Below are positions 42,809 to 50,401 of a stretch of DNA of 64,000 bases, in pieces. Position numbers and translations under genes: made by a program. A model generated the notes under the pieces. That model did not search any database. It saw nothing but the letters and a program-made list of their open reading frames with translations, and had not been told where the DNA came from. The number at the start of each line of letters is the position of its first letter. The first letter of the stretch is position 1. Origin of the DNA: Peptococcaceae bacterium UBA4068 (GTDB taxonomy: Bacteria; Bacillota; Dehalobacteriia; UBA4068); NCBI GenBank assembly GCA_002382665.1, contig DFZA01000005.1, positions 1 to 64,000 on the forward strand, written 5' to 3'.

Positions 42809-43008
42809 TTGGATATGTTTCCGAGGGTGCACGTCGGAGGTAACCGCGCGGACGGTTCTGTCGGTTAGAGGTAATTCATGCACCGGCTATTTTTCGTTGA
42901 ACATACGTTGCCATAACGATATATCATTTTATATGCTATTAGTTAAATCATAAGTAAATAATAAATTATGTACCCGGAAGCAACGTTAATAATATCTTGA
43001 TTGAGCTT
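42809..43008. other. Intergenic stretch with a possible structured segment
   Basis: No gene seen. GGTGCA near 42826 and TGCACC near 42880 enclose repeated GTCGG/CGGT and GAGGTAA motifs (two copies of GAGGTAA), which may fold, but it matches no riboswitch I know. Confidence 0.35.
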
Positions 43009-43185
43009 TTAAATTTTTTTCATACATCTTTTTGTAATTTCACGGATGACTAGAGAAATTCCCAATATTATAACTGTTGAACCAAATAATGCGCCGTAAG
43101 TATAAGCAGAAAGTCCACCATGTAAAATTATTTGAATAAATATATTGGGTATTATTATTCAACATGCATAAACCGGCTTTTTCAT
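43009..43185 (-). pseudogene. Small membrane protein gene with an in-frame TGA
   Basis: A perfect AAGGAGG (43199-43193) lies 7 nt before ATG 43185. The frame reads MKKPVYAC, then TGA at 43161-43159, then continues uninterrupted (IIIPNIFIQIILHGGLSAYT, later FGSTVIILGISLVIREITKR) to TAA at 43011-43009. Total 59 codons, with two hydrophobic stretches. TGG to TGA would be a single change, so this is most simply a recently inactivated small membrane protein. Its family is not known to me. Confidence 0.55.
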
Positions 43186-43380
43186 TTTGTTTCCTCCTTA
43201 TAAGTTAGATATCATTTTGGACTGATCGCATGTACGGTTTGAAGTGCAATTATGGTTCAATCTAAATGGTTCACGGTTTGGGGTTATATGATCATTTCCT
43301 TTTTTTAGTCTTTTGTATATATATTTATATATTAAAATGTTTTAGATTATTTTGCAACTTACACACACTTTTTTAAAGAC

Positions 43381-43451
43381 CTGTAAAGAAAAAAACCTTG
43401 ACATCTGGCTAAAAGATTATTATAATAATGTCAAGGTTTTTTGCTTTATAG
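43381..43451. repeat. Long palindrome, copy 2, with promoter in the loop
   Basis: The arms (CTGTAAAG ... CCTTGACAT at 43381-43404 and ATGTCAAGG ... TTTATAG at 43428-43451) match those of copy 1 at 31572-31638. The loop differs completely and completes a consensus promoter. Confidence 0.75.
43398..43426 (+). promoter_or_regulatory. Perfect consensus promoter for ylxM-ffh
   Basis: TTGACA (43398-43403) and TATAAT (43421-43426) with exactly 17 nt between them. The -35 lies in the left arm of the palindrome and the -10 in its loop, so the transcript would start in the right arm, about 63 nt before ylxM. Confidence 0.8.
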
Positions 43452-43495
43452 ATAAAAACCCGATACTTGCCGTTTTGTTTCAAAGGCGGTGGAAT

Positions 43496-43867
43496 ATGGC
43501 AGAAAACAATAAAAATACACGCATAACTAAAGTCGGCGATATGGCTTTGCTGTTTGATTTTTACGGCGAATTGCTAACAAAAAAGCAGCAAGAGGCTTTT
43601 AAATTGTTTTACGAAGACGATTTGTCTTTGGGTGAGATCGCCGAATCTTTCGCTACTACCCGCCAGGCGGTTCACGATTTACTGCATCGTGGCGAAAGCC
43701 TGCTGCGCGGATATGAAGAGAAACTGGGCTTGGTTGGACGCTTTCAGCGACAGCAAGCGATCATCAGCGAATTGGATCAGATGGCGCAGACATTGCACCA
43801 GGCGCCGAAGCAAATGGATTGGCAGCAGTTTGAGCAGTTGCTGCAGCAGTTAAGAGAGGGCGAATAA
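43496..43867 (+). CDS. ylxM: YlxM family SRP-associated DNA-binding protein
   Basis: A 123-residue protein with a sigma-70 region 4-like helix-turn-helix: LLFDFYGELLTKKQQEAFKL, then LSLGEIAESFATTRQAVHDLL. YlxM proteins are encoded next to ffh in Bacillota; in streptococci the homologue binds and modulates the SRP. The C-terminal part is glutamine-rich. ATG 43496 follows AAAGGCGGTGG; an ORF reading further upstream would include the palindromic element and is rejected. ffh starts immediately after the TAA stop. This gene marks the point where the core ffh-rplS cluster resumes after the accessory block. Confidence 0.93.
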   Translation: MAENNKNTRITKVGDMALLFDFYGELLTKKQQEAFKLFYEDDLSLGEIAESFATTRQAVHDLLHRGESLLRGYEEKLGLVGRFQRQQAIISELDQMAQTLHQAPKQMDWQQFEQLLQQLREGE

Positions 43868-45208
43868 ATGGCAAATAATCTTGCTGACAAATTGCAGAAT
43901 ATTTTTGCCAAGTTAAAAGGCAAAGGTCGCCTCAGCGAAGCCGATGTTACCGCGGCGCTGCGCGAAGTGCGCGTGGCGTTACTCGAGGCCGACGTCAGCT
44001 ATAAAGTGGCCAAGGATTTTGTGGCCCGTATCAAGGAACGCGCGGTCGGCGAAGATGTGATGAAAAGCCTCACCCCCGGCCAGCAAGTTGTCAAGATCGT
44101 CAATGAAGAACTGATCGCTTTGATGGGGCCGGAGCAGGCCAAGCTCAAAGTTTCATCGAAACCGCCGACAGTGGTTTTGATGGTCGGTCTGCAAGGTTCC
44201 GGTAAAACCACCAGCAGCGCTAAAATTGCGCTCTACCTCAAAGGCCAGGGCAAAAGGCCGTTGCTGGCCGCTGCCGACATATATAGACCGGCGGCGATCA
44301 AGCAGTTACAGGTGCTGGGCGAAAAGACAGGGATACCCGTATTCAGCCTTGGCGACCAGGTCAGCCCGGTGGAAATATCTAAGCAGGCTTTGGCGGAAGC
44401 GCAGTCCCACGGCAACGATTATCTGATTATCGATACAGCCGGACGTCTGCAGATCAACGAAGAATTGATGAATGAACTTTCGGATATTCGCGCGGCGGTT
44501 AATCCGACGGAAATATTATTAGTCGTCGACGCTATGCTTGGCCAGGACGCGGTCAATGTGGCGGCGGCCTTCCATGAAAAGCTGACGGTCAGCGGCATCG
44601 TGCTGACCAAACTCGACGGCGACACCCGCGGCGGTGCGGCGCTCTCGGTCAAAGCCGTGACCGGCTGTCCGATCAAATTTACAGGTATCGGCGAAAAGCT
44701 TGACGGCCTTGAGCCGTTTTATCCCGACCGCATGGCCTCCCGTATCCTCGGCATGGGCGATATGCTGACGCTGATCGAAAAAGCGCAGCAAAACCTCGAC
44801 CAGGAGAAAATGGCGGAGCTGGAGAACCATCTGGCGCAAAACCGCTTTACATTTGACGACTTCCTCGAGCAGCTCGACCAGATGAAAAAGATGGGCGATA
44901 TGAAAGATATGCTGGCGATGGTGCCAGGGCTGGGCAAACAGCTGAAAAACGTCCAGGTCGATGATAAGCAGATAGTGACCGTCGAATCAATGATCCAGTC
45001 GATGACTAAAGCGGAACGCAACAACCCGGCGATCATCAACGCCTCACGCAAGCGGCGTATTGCCTTGGGCTGTGGCCGTCAGGTTCAGGACATCAACCGT
45101 CTGCTCAAACAATACGAACAGATGGTCAAGCTGGTCAAGCAGATGAACGCCATGCAGGGCGGCAAAGGTATGAAAGCGAAAAAAGGTGGTTTACGCTTAC
45201 CTTTTTAA
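43868..45208 (+). CDS. ffh: Signal recognition particle protein Ffh
   Basis: The SRP GTPase, which binds signal peptides on the ribosome and delivers the complex to FtsY. The 446-residue protein has an N domain (1-95), a G domain with GLQGSGKTTSSAKIA near residue 108, DTAGRLQ and TKLDGDTRGGAALS, and a methionine-rich M domain (about 300-446: MKKMGDMKDMLAMVPG, KLVKQMNAMQGGKGM) that binds 4.5S RNA and signal sequences. It directly follows ylxM. It ends 54 bp before rpsP. The SRP RNA gene is not in the window. Confidence 0.98.
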   Translation: MANNLADKLQNIFAKLKGKGRLSEADVTAALREVRVALLEADVSYKVAKDFVARIKERAVGEDVMKSLTPGQQVVKIVNEELIALMGPEQAKLKVSSKPPTVVLMVGLQGSGKTTSSAKIALYLKGQGKRPLLAAADIYRPAAIKQLQVLGEKTGIPVFSLGDQVSPVEISKQALAEAQSHGNDYLIIDTAGRLQINEELMNELSDIRAAVNPTEILLVVDAMLGQDAVNVAAAFHEKLTVSGIVLTKLDGDTRGGAALSVKAVTGCPIKFTGIGEKLDGLEPFYPDRMASRILGMGDMLTLIEKAQQNLDQEKMAELENHLAQNRFTFDDFLEQLDQMKKMGDMKDMLAMVPGLGKQLKNVQVDDKQIVTVESMIQSMTKAERNNPAIINASRKRRIALGCGRQVQDINRLLKQYEQMVKLVKQMNAMQGGKGMKAKKGGLRLPF

Positions 45209-45262
45209 TAAATAGTTTTAAGTTGGTATAGATATTTGTAAATTTGATAGGAGGTGAATTTG

Positions 45263-45511
45263 ATGGCAACAAAAATCAGATTGAAGAGAATGGGTGCTAA
45301 AAAAGCTCCTTTTTACAGGGTGGTAGTGACCGATGCCCGCAATCCGCGCGACGGTCGTTTCATCGAAGAAATCGGTTATTATGATCCTTGCAAAGAACCG
45401 GCAATTATCAACATTAACGAACAAAAAGCAGTTCAATGGCTGTCTACCGGCGCTGAACCTTCCGAAACAGTCAAGTCTTTGTTTAAGAAGGTCGGCATTA
45501 AAAAAGCTTAG
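45263..45511 (+). CDS. rpsP: 30S ribosomal protein S16
   Basis: An 82-residue S16 with the family start MATKIRLKRMGAKKAPFYR, then VTDARNPRDGRFIEEIGYYDP. S16 is needed for early 30S assembly. ATG 45263 lies 6 nt after AGGAGGTG; the in-frame GTG nine bases upstream is part of that site. It is the first gene of the conserved rpsP-khpA-rimM-trmD-rplS group, probably cotranscribed with ffh. Confidence 0.97.
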   Translation: MATKIRLKRMGAKKAPFYRVVVTDARNPRDGRFIEEIGYYDPCKEPAIININEQKAVQWLSTGAEPSETVKSLFKKVGIKKA

Positions 45512-45540
45512 CAGCAACGCCTTTGAAGGAGGAATCGCTT

Positions 45541-45768
45541 ATGAAAGAATTGATAGAACACATAGCGAAATCATTGGTTAGCAACCCTGATGCTGTGGTG
45601 GTTCAGCAAAGCGATAACGAAGACTGTATCGAACTGTCTTTGACAGTAGCGCCGGAGGATATGGGCAAGGTCATCGGCAAACAAGGACGGATTGCTAAGG
45701 CGATACGCGTCGTTTTAAAGGCTGCGGCTACCCGCAATGGCAAAAAGTGCAATCTCGATATCGAGTAA
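45541..45768 (+). CDS. khpA: KH-domain RNA-binding protein KhpA (YlqC)
   Basis: A 75-residue single KH domain protein. The GxxG loop is IGKQGRIAKAIRVVLKAA. KhpA proteins bind RNA, often with KhpB/EloR, and influence cell elongation and sRNA regulation. ATG 45541 follows AAGGAGG by 9 nt. Position between rpsP and rimM is conserved across Bacillota. Confidence 0.95.
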   Translation: MKELIEHIAKSLVSNPDAVVVQQSDNEDCIELSLTVAPEDMGKVIGKQGRIAKAIRVVLKAAATRNGKKCNLDIE

Positions 45769-45775
45769 ATTATGC

Positions 45776-45803
45776 AAGGGCGGGGTTTAAAAACCCCGCC
45801 CTT
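45776..45803. other. GC-rich hairpin between khpA and rimM
   Basis: AAGGGCGGGG (45776-45785) pairs perfectly with CCCCGCCCTT (45794-45803). No T-run follows at once (GTGGAATTTTT), so it may be a weak attenuator or a 3'-end stabiliser within the operon. Confidence 0.55.
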
Positions 45804-45825
45804 GTGGAATTTTTCGGGAGTAATT

Positions 45826-46326
45826 ATGGACAACAAAGATCAGGTTTTGGTGGGAATTATCGGCTCCGCCCACGGTGTGGACGGACGCGTCAAAGTCTTA
45901 TGTCTCAGCGACAATCCGCAGAGGTTTGCCGCAAGCGCTGTGTTGACCACGAATAAGGGGCGGCAGCTGACCATTGAGAGCGTCAGTGCGCACAAAGGTA
46001 TGCTGCTGGTCAAGTTTGCCGGCGTGGACGACAGAACAGCCGCCGAAAAGCTGCGCGATAGCGAATTGGTCGCCGACCCGCAATCAGCGCCACCGCTGCC
46101 CGAGGGTGAATATTATCACTTCCAGCTCGAAGGGCTGGAGGTAATCGAAAATGGCGTTAAACTTGGCCGTCTCAAAGAGATACTGTCTTATTCGGCCAAT
46201 GATATATATGTAGTAAGCAGGGAAGAAGGCAACGATTTGCTGATCCCTGCCTTGAAGAGTATTGTCAAAAGCATTGATTTAACAAACGGAACTATAACAG
46301 TAGAACTGCCGGAGGGCTTGAAATAA
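45826..46326 (+). CDS. rimM: Ribosome maturation factor RimM
   Basis: RimM assists maturation of the 30S head and binds S19. The 166-residue protein has the N-terminal barrel (VGIIGSAHGVDGRVKVLCLSD) and a C-terminal PRC-barrel (GEYYHFQLEGLEV, LLIPALKSIVKSIDL). ATG 45826 is used because the longer reading frame would begin inside the GC-rich hairpin and lacks homology. CGGGAG precedes it. Its TAA stop overlaps the trmD start (TAATG), so the two are translationally coupled. Confidence 0.95.
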   Translation: MDNKDQVLVGIIGSAHGVDGRVKVLCLSDNPQRFAASAVLTTNKGRQLTIESVSAHKGMLLVKFAGVDDRTAAEKLRDSELVADPQSAPPLPEGEYYHFQLEGLEVIENGVKLGRLKEILSYSANDIYVVSREEGNDLLIPALKSIVKSIDLTNGTITVELPEGLK

Positions 46327-47621
46327 TGCGTATCGACATACTGACGTTGTTCCCGGAAATGTTTGCACCTCTCAATGCCAGCATCGTCAAACGGGCGCGC
46401 GACAAGGGCATAGTTGAACTGAATTTAATTAATATCCGCGATTTTGCCACCGACAAGCATCAGACAGCGGATGACCGCATCTACGGTGGCGGCGCCGGTA
46501 TGGTGATGAAGCCGGAGCCGATTTTTGCCGCCTGCCGTAGCGTTATGACGGCGGACAAGCCGCGTATCATCATCACCAGCCCGCAGGGGCGGCCATTCGA
46601 TCAGCAACTGGCGCAGGAACTGGCAGGGGAAGAGCAGATTATCATCATCTGCGGCCATTACGAGGGCATCGACGAGCGGGTGGTGGAATATCTGACAACC
46701 GATATGATATCGCTCGGCGATTTTGTGCTTTGCGGCGGCGAGCTGGCGGCTATGGCGATCAGCGAGGCCGTAACAAGATTGCAACCGGGAGCCTTGGGTG
46801 ACGATGCCTCCAGCGAGGAGGAAAGTTTTGCCGACGGCCTGCTCGAGTACCCGCAGTACACTCGTCCGCCGGAATTCGAAGGGCATCAGGTGCCGCAAGT
46901 ACTGCAAAACGGTAATCATCAGCAGATCAGGCTCTGGCGGCGGCAGCAATCTCTGCAGCGCACCTGGTGTAACCGCCCCGACCTGCTGGTCAAAGCCACG
47001 CTAACAAAAGAAGACAAACTGTATCTGGAACGATTACAGCAGCTGCACAGCAAGCCATACCGCATTTTTGTCAGCTTGTTGCATTATCCTGTTTATAATA
47101 AAAAGCATCAGACAATCAACACTTCGCTGACCAATCTCGACCTGCATGATATTGCGCGCGCTGCGCAAACTTATAATGTAGAAAAATATTTTATAGTGCA
47201 GCCGGTAGAGCAGCAGCGGCAATTGATGTCAACACTGCTTGATCATTGGGACGCCGGTTTCGGCGCGGTCTACAATCCAGACCGCCACGCGGCGCTGGCG
47301 CATGTGCGGATACTGCCGTATCTCGAAGATGCGATCGCCGAAATAGAGCAGCTCTGCGGCCAAAAGCCGCGGCTGATCGCCACCAGCGCGCTGGCCAAAG
47401 AGGATGACCAACTGACCGGATACCGGCAGATGCGCCAGATCATCGAGCAGCAGGGCGGCGCTTATCTACTGCTGTTGGGTACAGGCTGGGGACTGACCGA
47501 AGAGCTACGGACGGCGGCCGATTACCGGCTGCGTCCGGTCTACGGCGTTGGCGCCTATAACCATTTATCGGTGCGTTCGGCGGCTTCGATCATGCTTGAC
47601 AGATTGTTTGGCGAACGTTAA
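46326..47621 (+). CDS. trmD: TrmD tRNA (guanine37-N1) methyltransferase fused to a second RNA methyltransferase domain
   Basis: A 431-residue fusion. Residues 1-235 are TrmD, which makes m1G37 next to the anticodon and prevents frameshifting: MRIDILTLFPEMFAPLN, DDRIYGGGAGMVMKPEPIF, ICGHYEGIDERV, LGDFVLCGGELAAM and YTRPPEF are all present. Residues 245-431 form another SPOUT-like domain of the Methyltrn_RNA_4 type (FVSLLHYPVYNKK, LLLGTGWGLTEEL, YNHLSVRSAASIMLDRL). In many bacteria these two are separate adjacent genes between rimM and rplS. The frame is continuous through the junction. The target of the second domain is not known. Confidence 0.93.
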   Translation: MRIDILTLFPEMFAPLNASIVKRARDKGIVELNLINIRDFATDKHQTADDRIYGGGAGMVMKPEPIFAACRSVMTADKPRIIITSPQGRPFDQQLAQELAGEEQIIIICGHYEGIDERVVEYLTTDMISLGDFVLCGGELAAMAISEAVTRLQPGALGDDASSEEESFADGLLEYPQYTRPPEFEGHQVPQVLQNGNHQQIRLWRRQQSLQRTWCNRPDLLVKATLTKEDKLYLERLQQLHSKPYRIFVSLLHYPVYNKKHQTINTSLTNLDLHDIARAAQTYNVEKYFIVQPVEQQRQLMSTLLDHWDAGFGAVYNPDRHAALAHVRILPYLEDAIAEIEQLCGQKPRLIATSALAKEDDQLTGYRQMRQIIEQQGGAYLLLLGTGWGLTEELRTAADYRLRPVYGVGAYNHLSVRSAASIMLDRLFGER

Positions 47622-47628
47622 AAAAGAC

Positions 47629-47702
47629 TTGCATAGCTGGAAATTATATGCTATAATCAAACCCGTGTTTCATAGGAGCCGGTCCGCTGCCGTAGAGACG
47701 GG
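47629..47702 (+). promoter_or_regulatory. Promoter and probable structured leader of rplS
   Basis: TTGCAT (47629-47634) and TATAAT (47652-47657) are 17 nt apart. The predicted transcript begins with CCCGT (47662-47666), which pairs with ACGGG (47698-47702), enclosing GGAGCCGGTCCGCTGCCG. Position and form suggest an L19 autoregulatory leader; the exact Rfam match is unverified. Confidence 0.6.
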
Positions 47703-47732
47703 AATGAACGGTTGACGAAAAGGAGGAGAACC

Positions 47733-48080
47733 ATGTCCAATATTATAGACGCTATTGAGAGCGAACAGATGAGAAAAGACGTCCCGCAACTGCGCACCGG
47801 CGATACCGTACAGGTTCACGTTAAGGTCGTTGAAGGCGCCCGGGAAAGAATTCAGTTATTCGAAGGTATTGTCATCAGAGTCAAAGGCGGCGGCATCAAT
47901 CAGATGTTTACCGTTCGCCGCGTGGCTTACGGCGTTGGCGTGGAAAGAACTTTCCCGCTGCATTCGCCGCGCATCGATAAGATCGTGGTCGTGCGTCACG
48001 GTAAAGTCCGTCGCGCCAGACTCTATTATCTGCGTAATTTGACCGGTAAAGCTGCGAGAATTAAAGAAGCGCGCCGGTAA
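47733..48080 (+). CDS. rplS: 50S ribosomal protein L19
   Basis: L19 lies at the 30S-50S interface. The 115-residue protein contains FRTGD-like LRTGDTVQVHVKVVEG, RIQLFEGIVIRVKGGG and ERTFPLHSPRIDKI, and ends LRNLTGKAARIKEARR, all diagnostic. ATG 47733 follows AAAGGAGGAG. It has its own promoter and probable leader in addition to read-through from the trmD operon, and a terminator. Confidence 0.97.
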   Translation: MSNIIDAIESEQMRKDVPQLRTGDTVQVHVKVVEGARERIQLFEGIVIRVKGGGINQMFTVRRVAYGVGVERTFPLHSPRIDKIVVVRHGKVRRARLYYLRNLTGKAARIKEARR

Positions 48081-48103
48081 AAAAAGTTTTTAAGGTTTAT
48101 TCT

Positions 48104-48136
48104 AAAGACGGTGTTTATTTCGCCGTCTTTAATTTT
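48104..48136 (+). terminator. Terminator of rplS
   Basis: AAAGACGGTG (48104-48113) pairs with CGCCGTCTTT (48121-48130), with one wobble, followed by a T-rich tail. Confidence 0.75.
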
Positions 48137-48141
48137 TATGT

Positions 48142-48169
48142 TTGCAATTATCATATATTGTGATACAAT
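48142..48169 (+). promoter_or_regulatory. Possible promoter of efp
   Basis: TTGCAA (48142-48147) and TACAAT (48164-48169) with 16-nt spacing and an upstream TG. It overlaps the end of the rplS terminator. Confidence 0.5.
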
Positions 48170-48225
48170 AACCAATATTGATATTGAAAAATTTTATTTA
48201 TCATCTGTTAACGGAGGGATGTTAC

Positions 48226-48783
48226 TTGATTTCCAGTAATGATTTCAAAACCGGCGTTTCTATTGAAATAGACGGCGATGCCTATATCGTGGTTGAATTC
48301 CAGCATGTTAAACCGGGAAAAGGCGCCGCCTTCGTGCGTGCCAAGCTGCGCAATCTGCGGACAGGAGCTGTTGTGGAGCGCACTTTTAACGCCGGAGAGA
48401 AAATGCCCAAGGCTCACTTGGATAGGAGAAATATGCAATATCTCTACCATGACGGCACTTATTATGTGTTTATGGATAACGAGAGTTATGAACAAAGCCT
48501 ATTAACCGAAGAGCAGATGGCCGATTCCAAGAACTATTTGATCGAAAATATGAACATTTCGGTACTGTTTTTCAAAGGAGATATCATCGGCGTCGATCTA
48601 CCCTCGCAGGTAGAGCTGGAAGTCATTGAAACCGAGCCCGGTATCAAGGGCGATACTGCCTCCGGCGGCAATAAGCCCGCCACTTTGCAAACCGGCGCGG
48701 TGGTACGGGTTCCGTTCTTTATCAATGTTGGCGATGTAATCCGTGTCAATACCAAGACCGGAGAGTACATTGAAAGAGTTTAG
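48226..48783 (+). CDS. efp: Elongation factor P
   Basis: EF-P binds between the P and E sites and relieves ribosomes stalled at polyproline. The 185-residue protein has the three-domain family sequence: SSNDFKTGVSIEIDGDAY, the loop HVKPGKGAAFVRAKLRN with the lysine that is modified in many species, and the C-terminal signature region GDTASGGNKPATLQTGAVV. TTG 48226 is 7 nt after GGAGGG; no ATG in frame fits. No genes for EF-P modification are nearby. Confidence 0.97.
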   Translation: MISSNDFKTGVSIEIDGDAYIVVEFQHVKPGKGAAFVRAKLRNLRTGAVVERTFNAGEKMPKAHLDRRNMQYLYHDGTYYVFMDNESYEQSLLTEEQMADSKNYLIENMNISVLFFKGDIIGVDLPSQVELEVIETEPGIKGDTASGGNKPATLQTGAVVRVPFFINVGDVIRVNTKTGEYIERV

Positions 48784-48863
48784 TACAAGTTTAGTTGGTT
48801 TGTTTTAAAGAAACCGTTTTTAGGTAATACTAGTTTCGTGGTCTATCGGAAGGAGGAATTTGC

Positions 48864-49385
48864 ATGAAAGATTTACAACAACAAGTTGCTTATTTGCAAG
48901 GTTTGGCCGAAGGTATAGAGGTAGAAAACAGCAAGGAAGGCAAATTAATTCTGGAGATGCTGGATGTTCTTGAGGCTATGGCCGAGCATATCGCCGGGCT
49001 TAGCGACGAACAGTCTGATCTCGAGGATTATCTCGAAGCTGTCGACAGCGATTTGTCCGATCTCGAGGAAGATTTCTATAATGATGAGGAATGCAGCTGC
49101 GACGAGGATGATGATTATGTCGAAGTCGAATGTCCCGAGTGCCACGAGGAAGTATGCTTTGATTCCGACATCCTCTATGATGAGGATTTGATTGAGGTTA
49201 CCTGCCCTTCTTGCGGCGCGGTCGTCTTCTGCAACGATGAAAGCGAAGATTTTGACGATGATGACGACGAAGAAGCGAATAAGGTAGTTGACATCAAAGA
49301 AGAGAAAAAAGAGAAAAAAGAAAAAAAGCAAACTAAAAAATCAAAAAAAGATGATTTAGATTTTGATGATGATCTTGATCTATAA
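48864..49385 (+). CDS. CD1247 N-terminal domain protein, acidic zinc-ribbon
   Basis: A 173-residue acidic protein. Residues 1-70 match the CD1247 N-terminal domain (LQQQVAYLQGLAEGIEVENS, LDVLEAMAEHIAGLSDEQ, DLEDYLEAVDSDL). Two CxxC pairs follow (CPECHEEVC, CPSCGAVVFC) forming a zinc ribbon, then an Asp-rich tract and a Lys-Glu tail of very low complexity. Function unknown; typical of Clostridia and Negativicutes and often near efp. GGAAGGAGG precedes ATG 48864. Confidence 0.85.
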   Translation: MKDLQQQVAYLQGLAEGIEVENSKEGKLILEMLDVLEAMAEHIAGLSDEQSDLEDYLEAVDSDLSDLEEDFYNDEECSCDEDDDYVEVECPECHEEVCFDSDILYDEDLIEVTCPSCGAVVFCNDESEDFDDDDDEEANKVVDIKEEKKEKKEKKQTKKSKKDDLDFDDDLDL

Positions 49386-49407
49386 GCTTTAATATACCTG
49401 CGATGAT

Positions 49408-49442
49408 AACGGCTGTCCATTGTGGGCAGCCGTTGTTTTTTA
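49408..49442 (+). terminator. Terminator after the CD1247-type gene
   Basis: AACGGCTGTCC (49408-49418) pairs with GGGCAGCCGTT (49424-49434), with one wobble, followed by a T-run. Confidence 0.85.
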
Positions 49443-49530
49443 TTCGACAAAATGATTGATTGCTTTGTTTATCTGGCATTATGTTCGCTGTCGGGGGTTA
49501 GGGTTAGCAACTTGAAGATTTTAGTAACTA

Positions 49531-49559
49531 TTGAGAAAAACTATTGAATATGTTATAAT
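49531..49559 (+). promoter_or_regulatory. Promoter of smpB
   Basis: TTGAGA (49531-49536) and TATAAT (49554-49559) are 17 nt apart, giving a short leader of about 25 nt. Confidence 0.75.
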
Positions 49560-49591
49560 TAATTTGCGCGGCGAATGGAGGAATTAATATT

Positions 49592-50062
49592 ATGGCGCAA
49601 GACCAAAAAGTCAAAATCATTTGCGAAAACCGCAAAGCACGCCATGAATATAGCTTTCTTGAGCTGTTTGAGGCCGGTATCGAGCTGCATGGTACCGAGG
49701 TCAAATCGCTTCGCTGCGGCAAAAGCAGTCTGCAAGATGCCTACGCCAGAGTAGAGAACGGTGAGATTTTCATCTACAATATGCACATCAGCCCTTACGA
49801 AATGGGCAACCGTTTCAATCACGAGCCGAAGCGCAAACGCCGCTTGCTGATGCACAAATCGGAAATCCGGCGGATATTTGCATCGGTGAGGGAGAAGGGG
49901 TTGACGGCGGTGCCGATCAAAGCCTATTTTTGCGGCAGTCGTGTTAAGCTGGAGATTGCGCTGGCGCAAGGTAAAAAGCTCTATGACAAGCGGCAGGATT
50001 TGATCACCAAAGAGAGCAAACGCGATGTTGAGCGGGCGATGAAGGAAAGGAGTCGTGAATAG
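49592..50062 (+). CDS. smpB: SsrA-binding protein SmpB
   Basis: SmpB binds tmRNA and places it in stalled ribosomes for trans-translation. The 156-residue protein has the family core: ICENRKARHEYSFLELFEAG, LHGTEVKSLRCGKSSLQDAYA, NMHISPYEMGNRFNHEPKRK and the basic C-terminal tail KLYDKRQDLITKESKRD. GGAGG precedes ATG 49592. The tmRNA gene itself lies only 340 bp downstream, an arrangement common in Bacillota. Confidence 0.97.
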   Translation: MAQDQKVKIICENRKARHEYSFLELFEAGIELHGTEVKSLRCGKSSLQDAYARVENGEIFIYNMHISPYEMGNRFNHEPKRKRRLLMHKSEIRRIFASVREKGLTAVPIKAYFCGSRVKLEIALAQGKKLYDKRQDLITKESKRDVERAMKERSRE

Positions 50063-50063
50063 T

Positions 50064-50282
50064 ATGGCCTTATTCAGCAAAAGCAGGGAAGTAGAGCCGG
50101 TTGAAGTGGCCGGCAAAGAATTGGTTTGTCCGATCTGTGGCGGCCGTGATTTCTGGCAGCGCGAGACGCAGCTCAATACCAGCGGCATGACTTTGCTCGG
50201 TCTCGAATGGGCTAATGCCAGCGCTACCAATTATGTTTGCGATTACTGCGGCTATATGTTCTGGTTCCATCCGAAGCGGTAG
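50064..50282 (+). CDS. Small zinc-ribbon protein
   Basis: A 72-residue protein with two CxxC pairs, CPICGGRDF and CDYCGYMFWF, and the segment TLLGLEWANASATNYVC. Proteins of this shape are common in Bacillota without known function. ATG 50064 starts 1 nt after the smpB stop. AAAGGAG lies 11 nt upstream; GTG 50055 within smpB is an alternative, better spaced for the other extreme. It is cotranscribed with smpB. Confidence 0.8.
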   Translation: MALFSKSREVEPVEVAGKELVCPICGGRDFWQRETQLNTSGMTLLGLEWANASATNYVCDYCGYMFWFHPKR

Positions 50283-50401
50283 GCAACAAATCCCTAATGT
50301 GGTTTAGTTGTTGCCAGACAGCAGACAGTATGTTTTATCTTATTCCGCCCCACCAGGGGTGAAGCCATTTATTTCCAGTCAGATCTAGTTTGGCCTATCA
50401 T

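Noticed and set aside
42825..42890. Riboswitch-like folding with repeated GAGGTAA and outer GGTGCA/TGCACC
   Set aside because: It matches no riboswitch consensus I know and no gene follows on that strand within reach; mentioned only as intergenic content.
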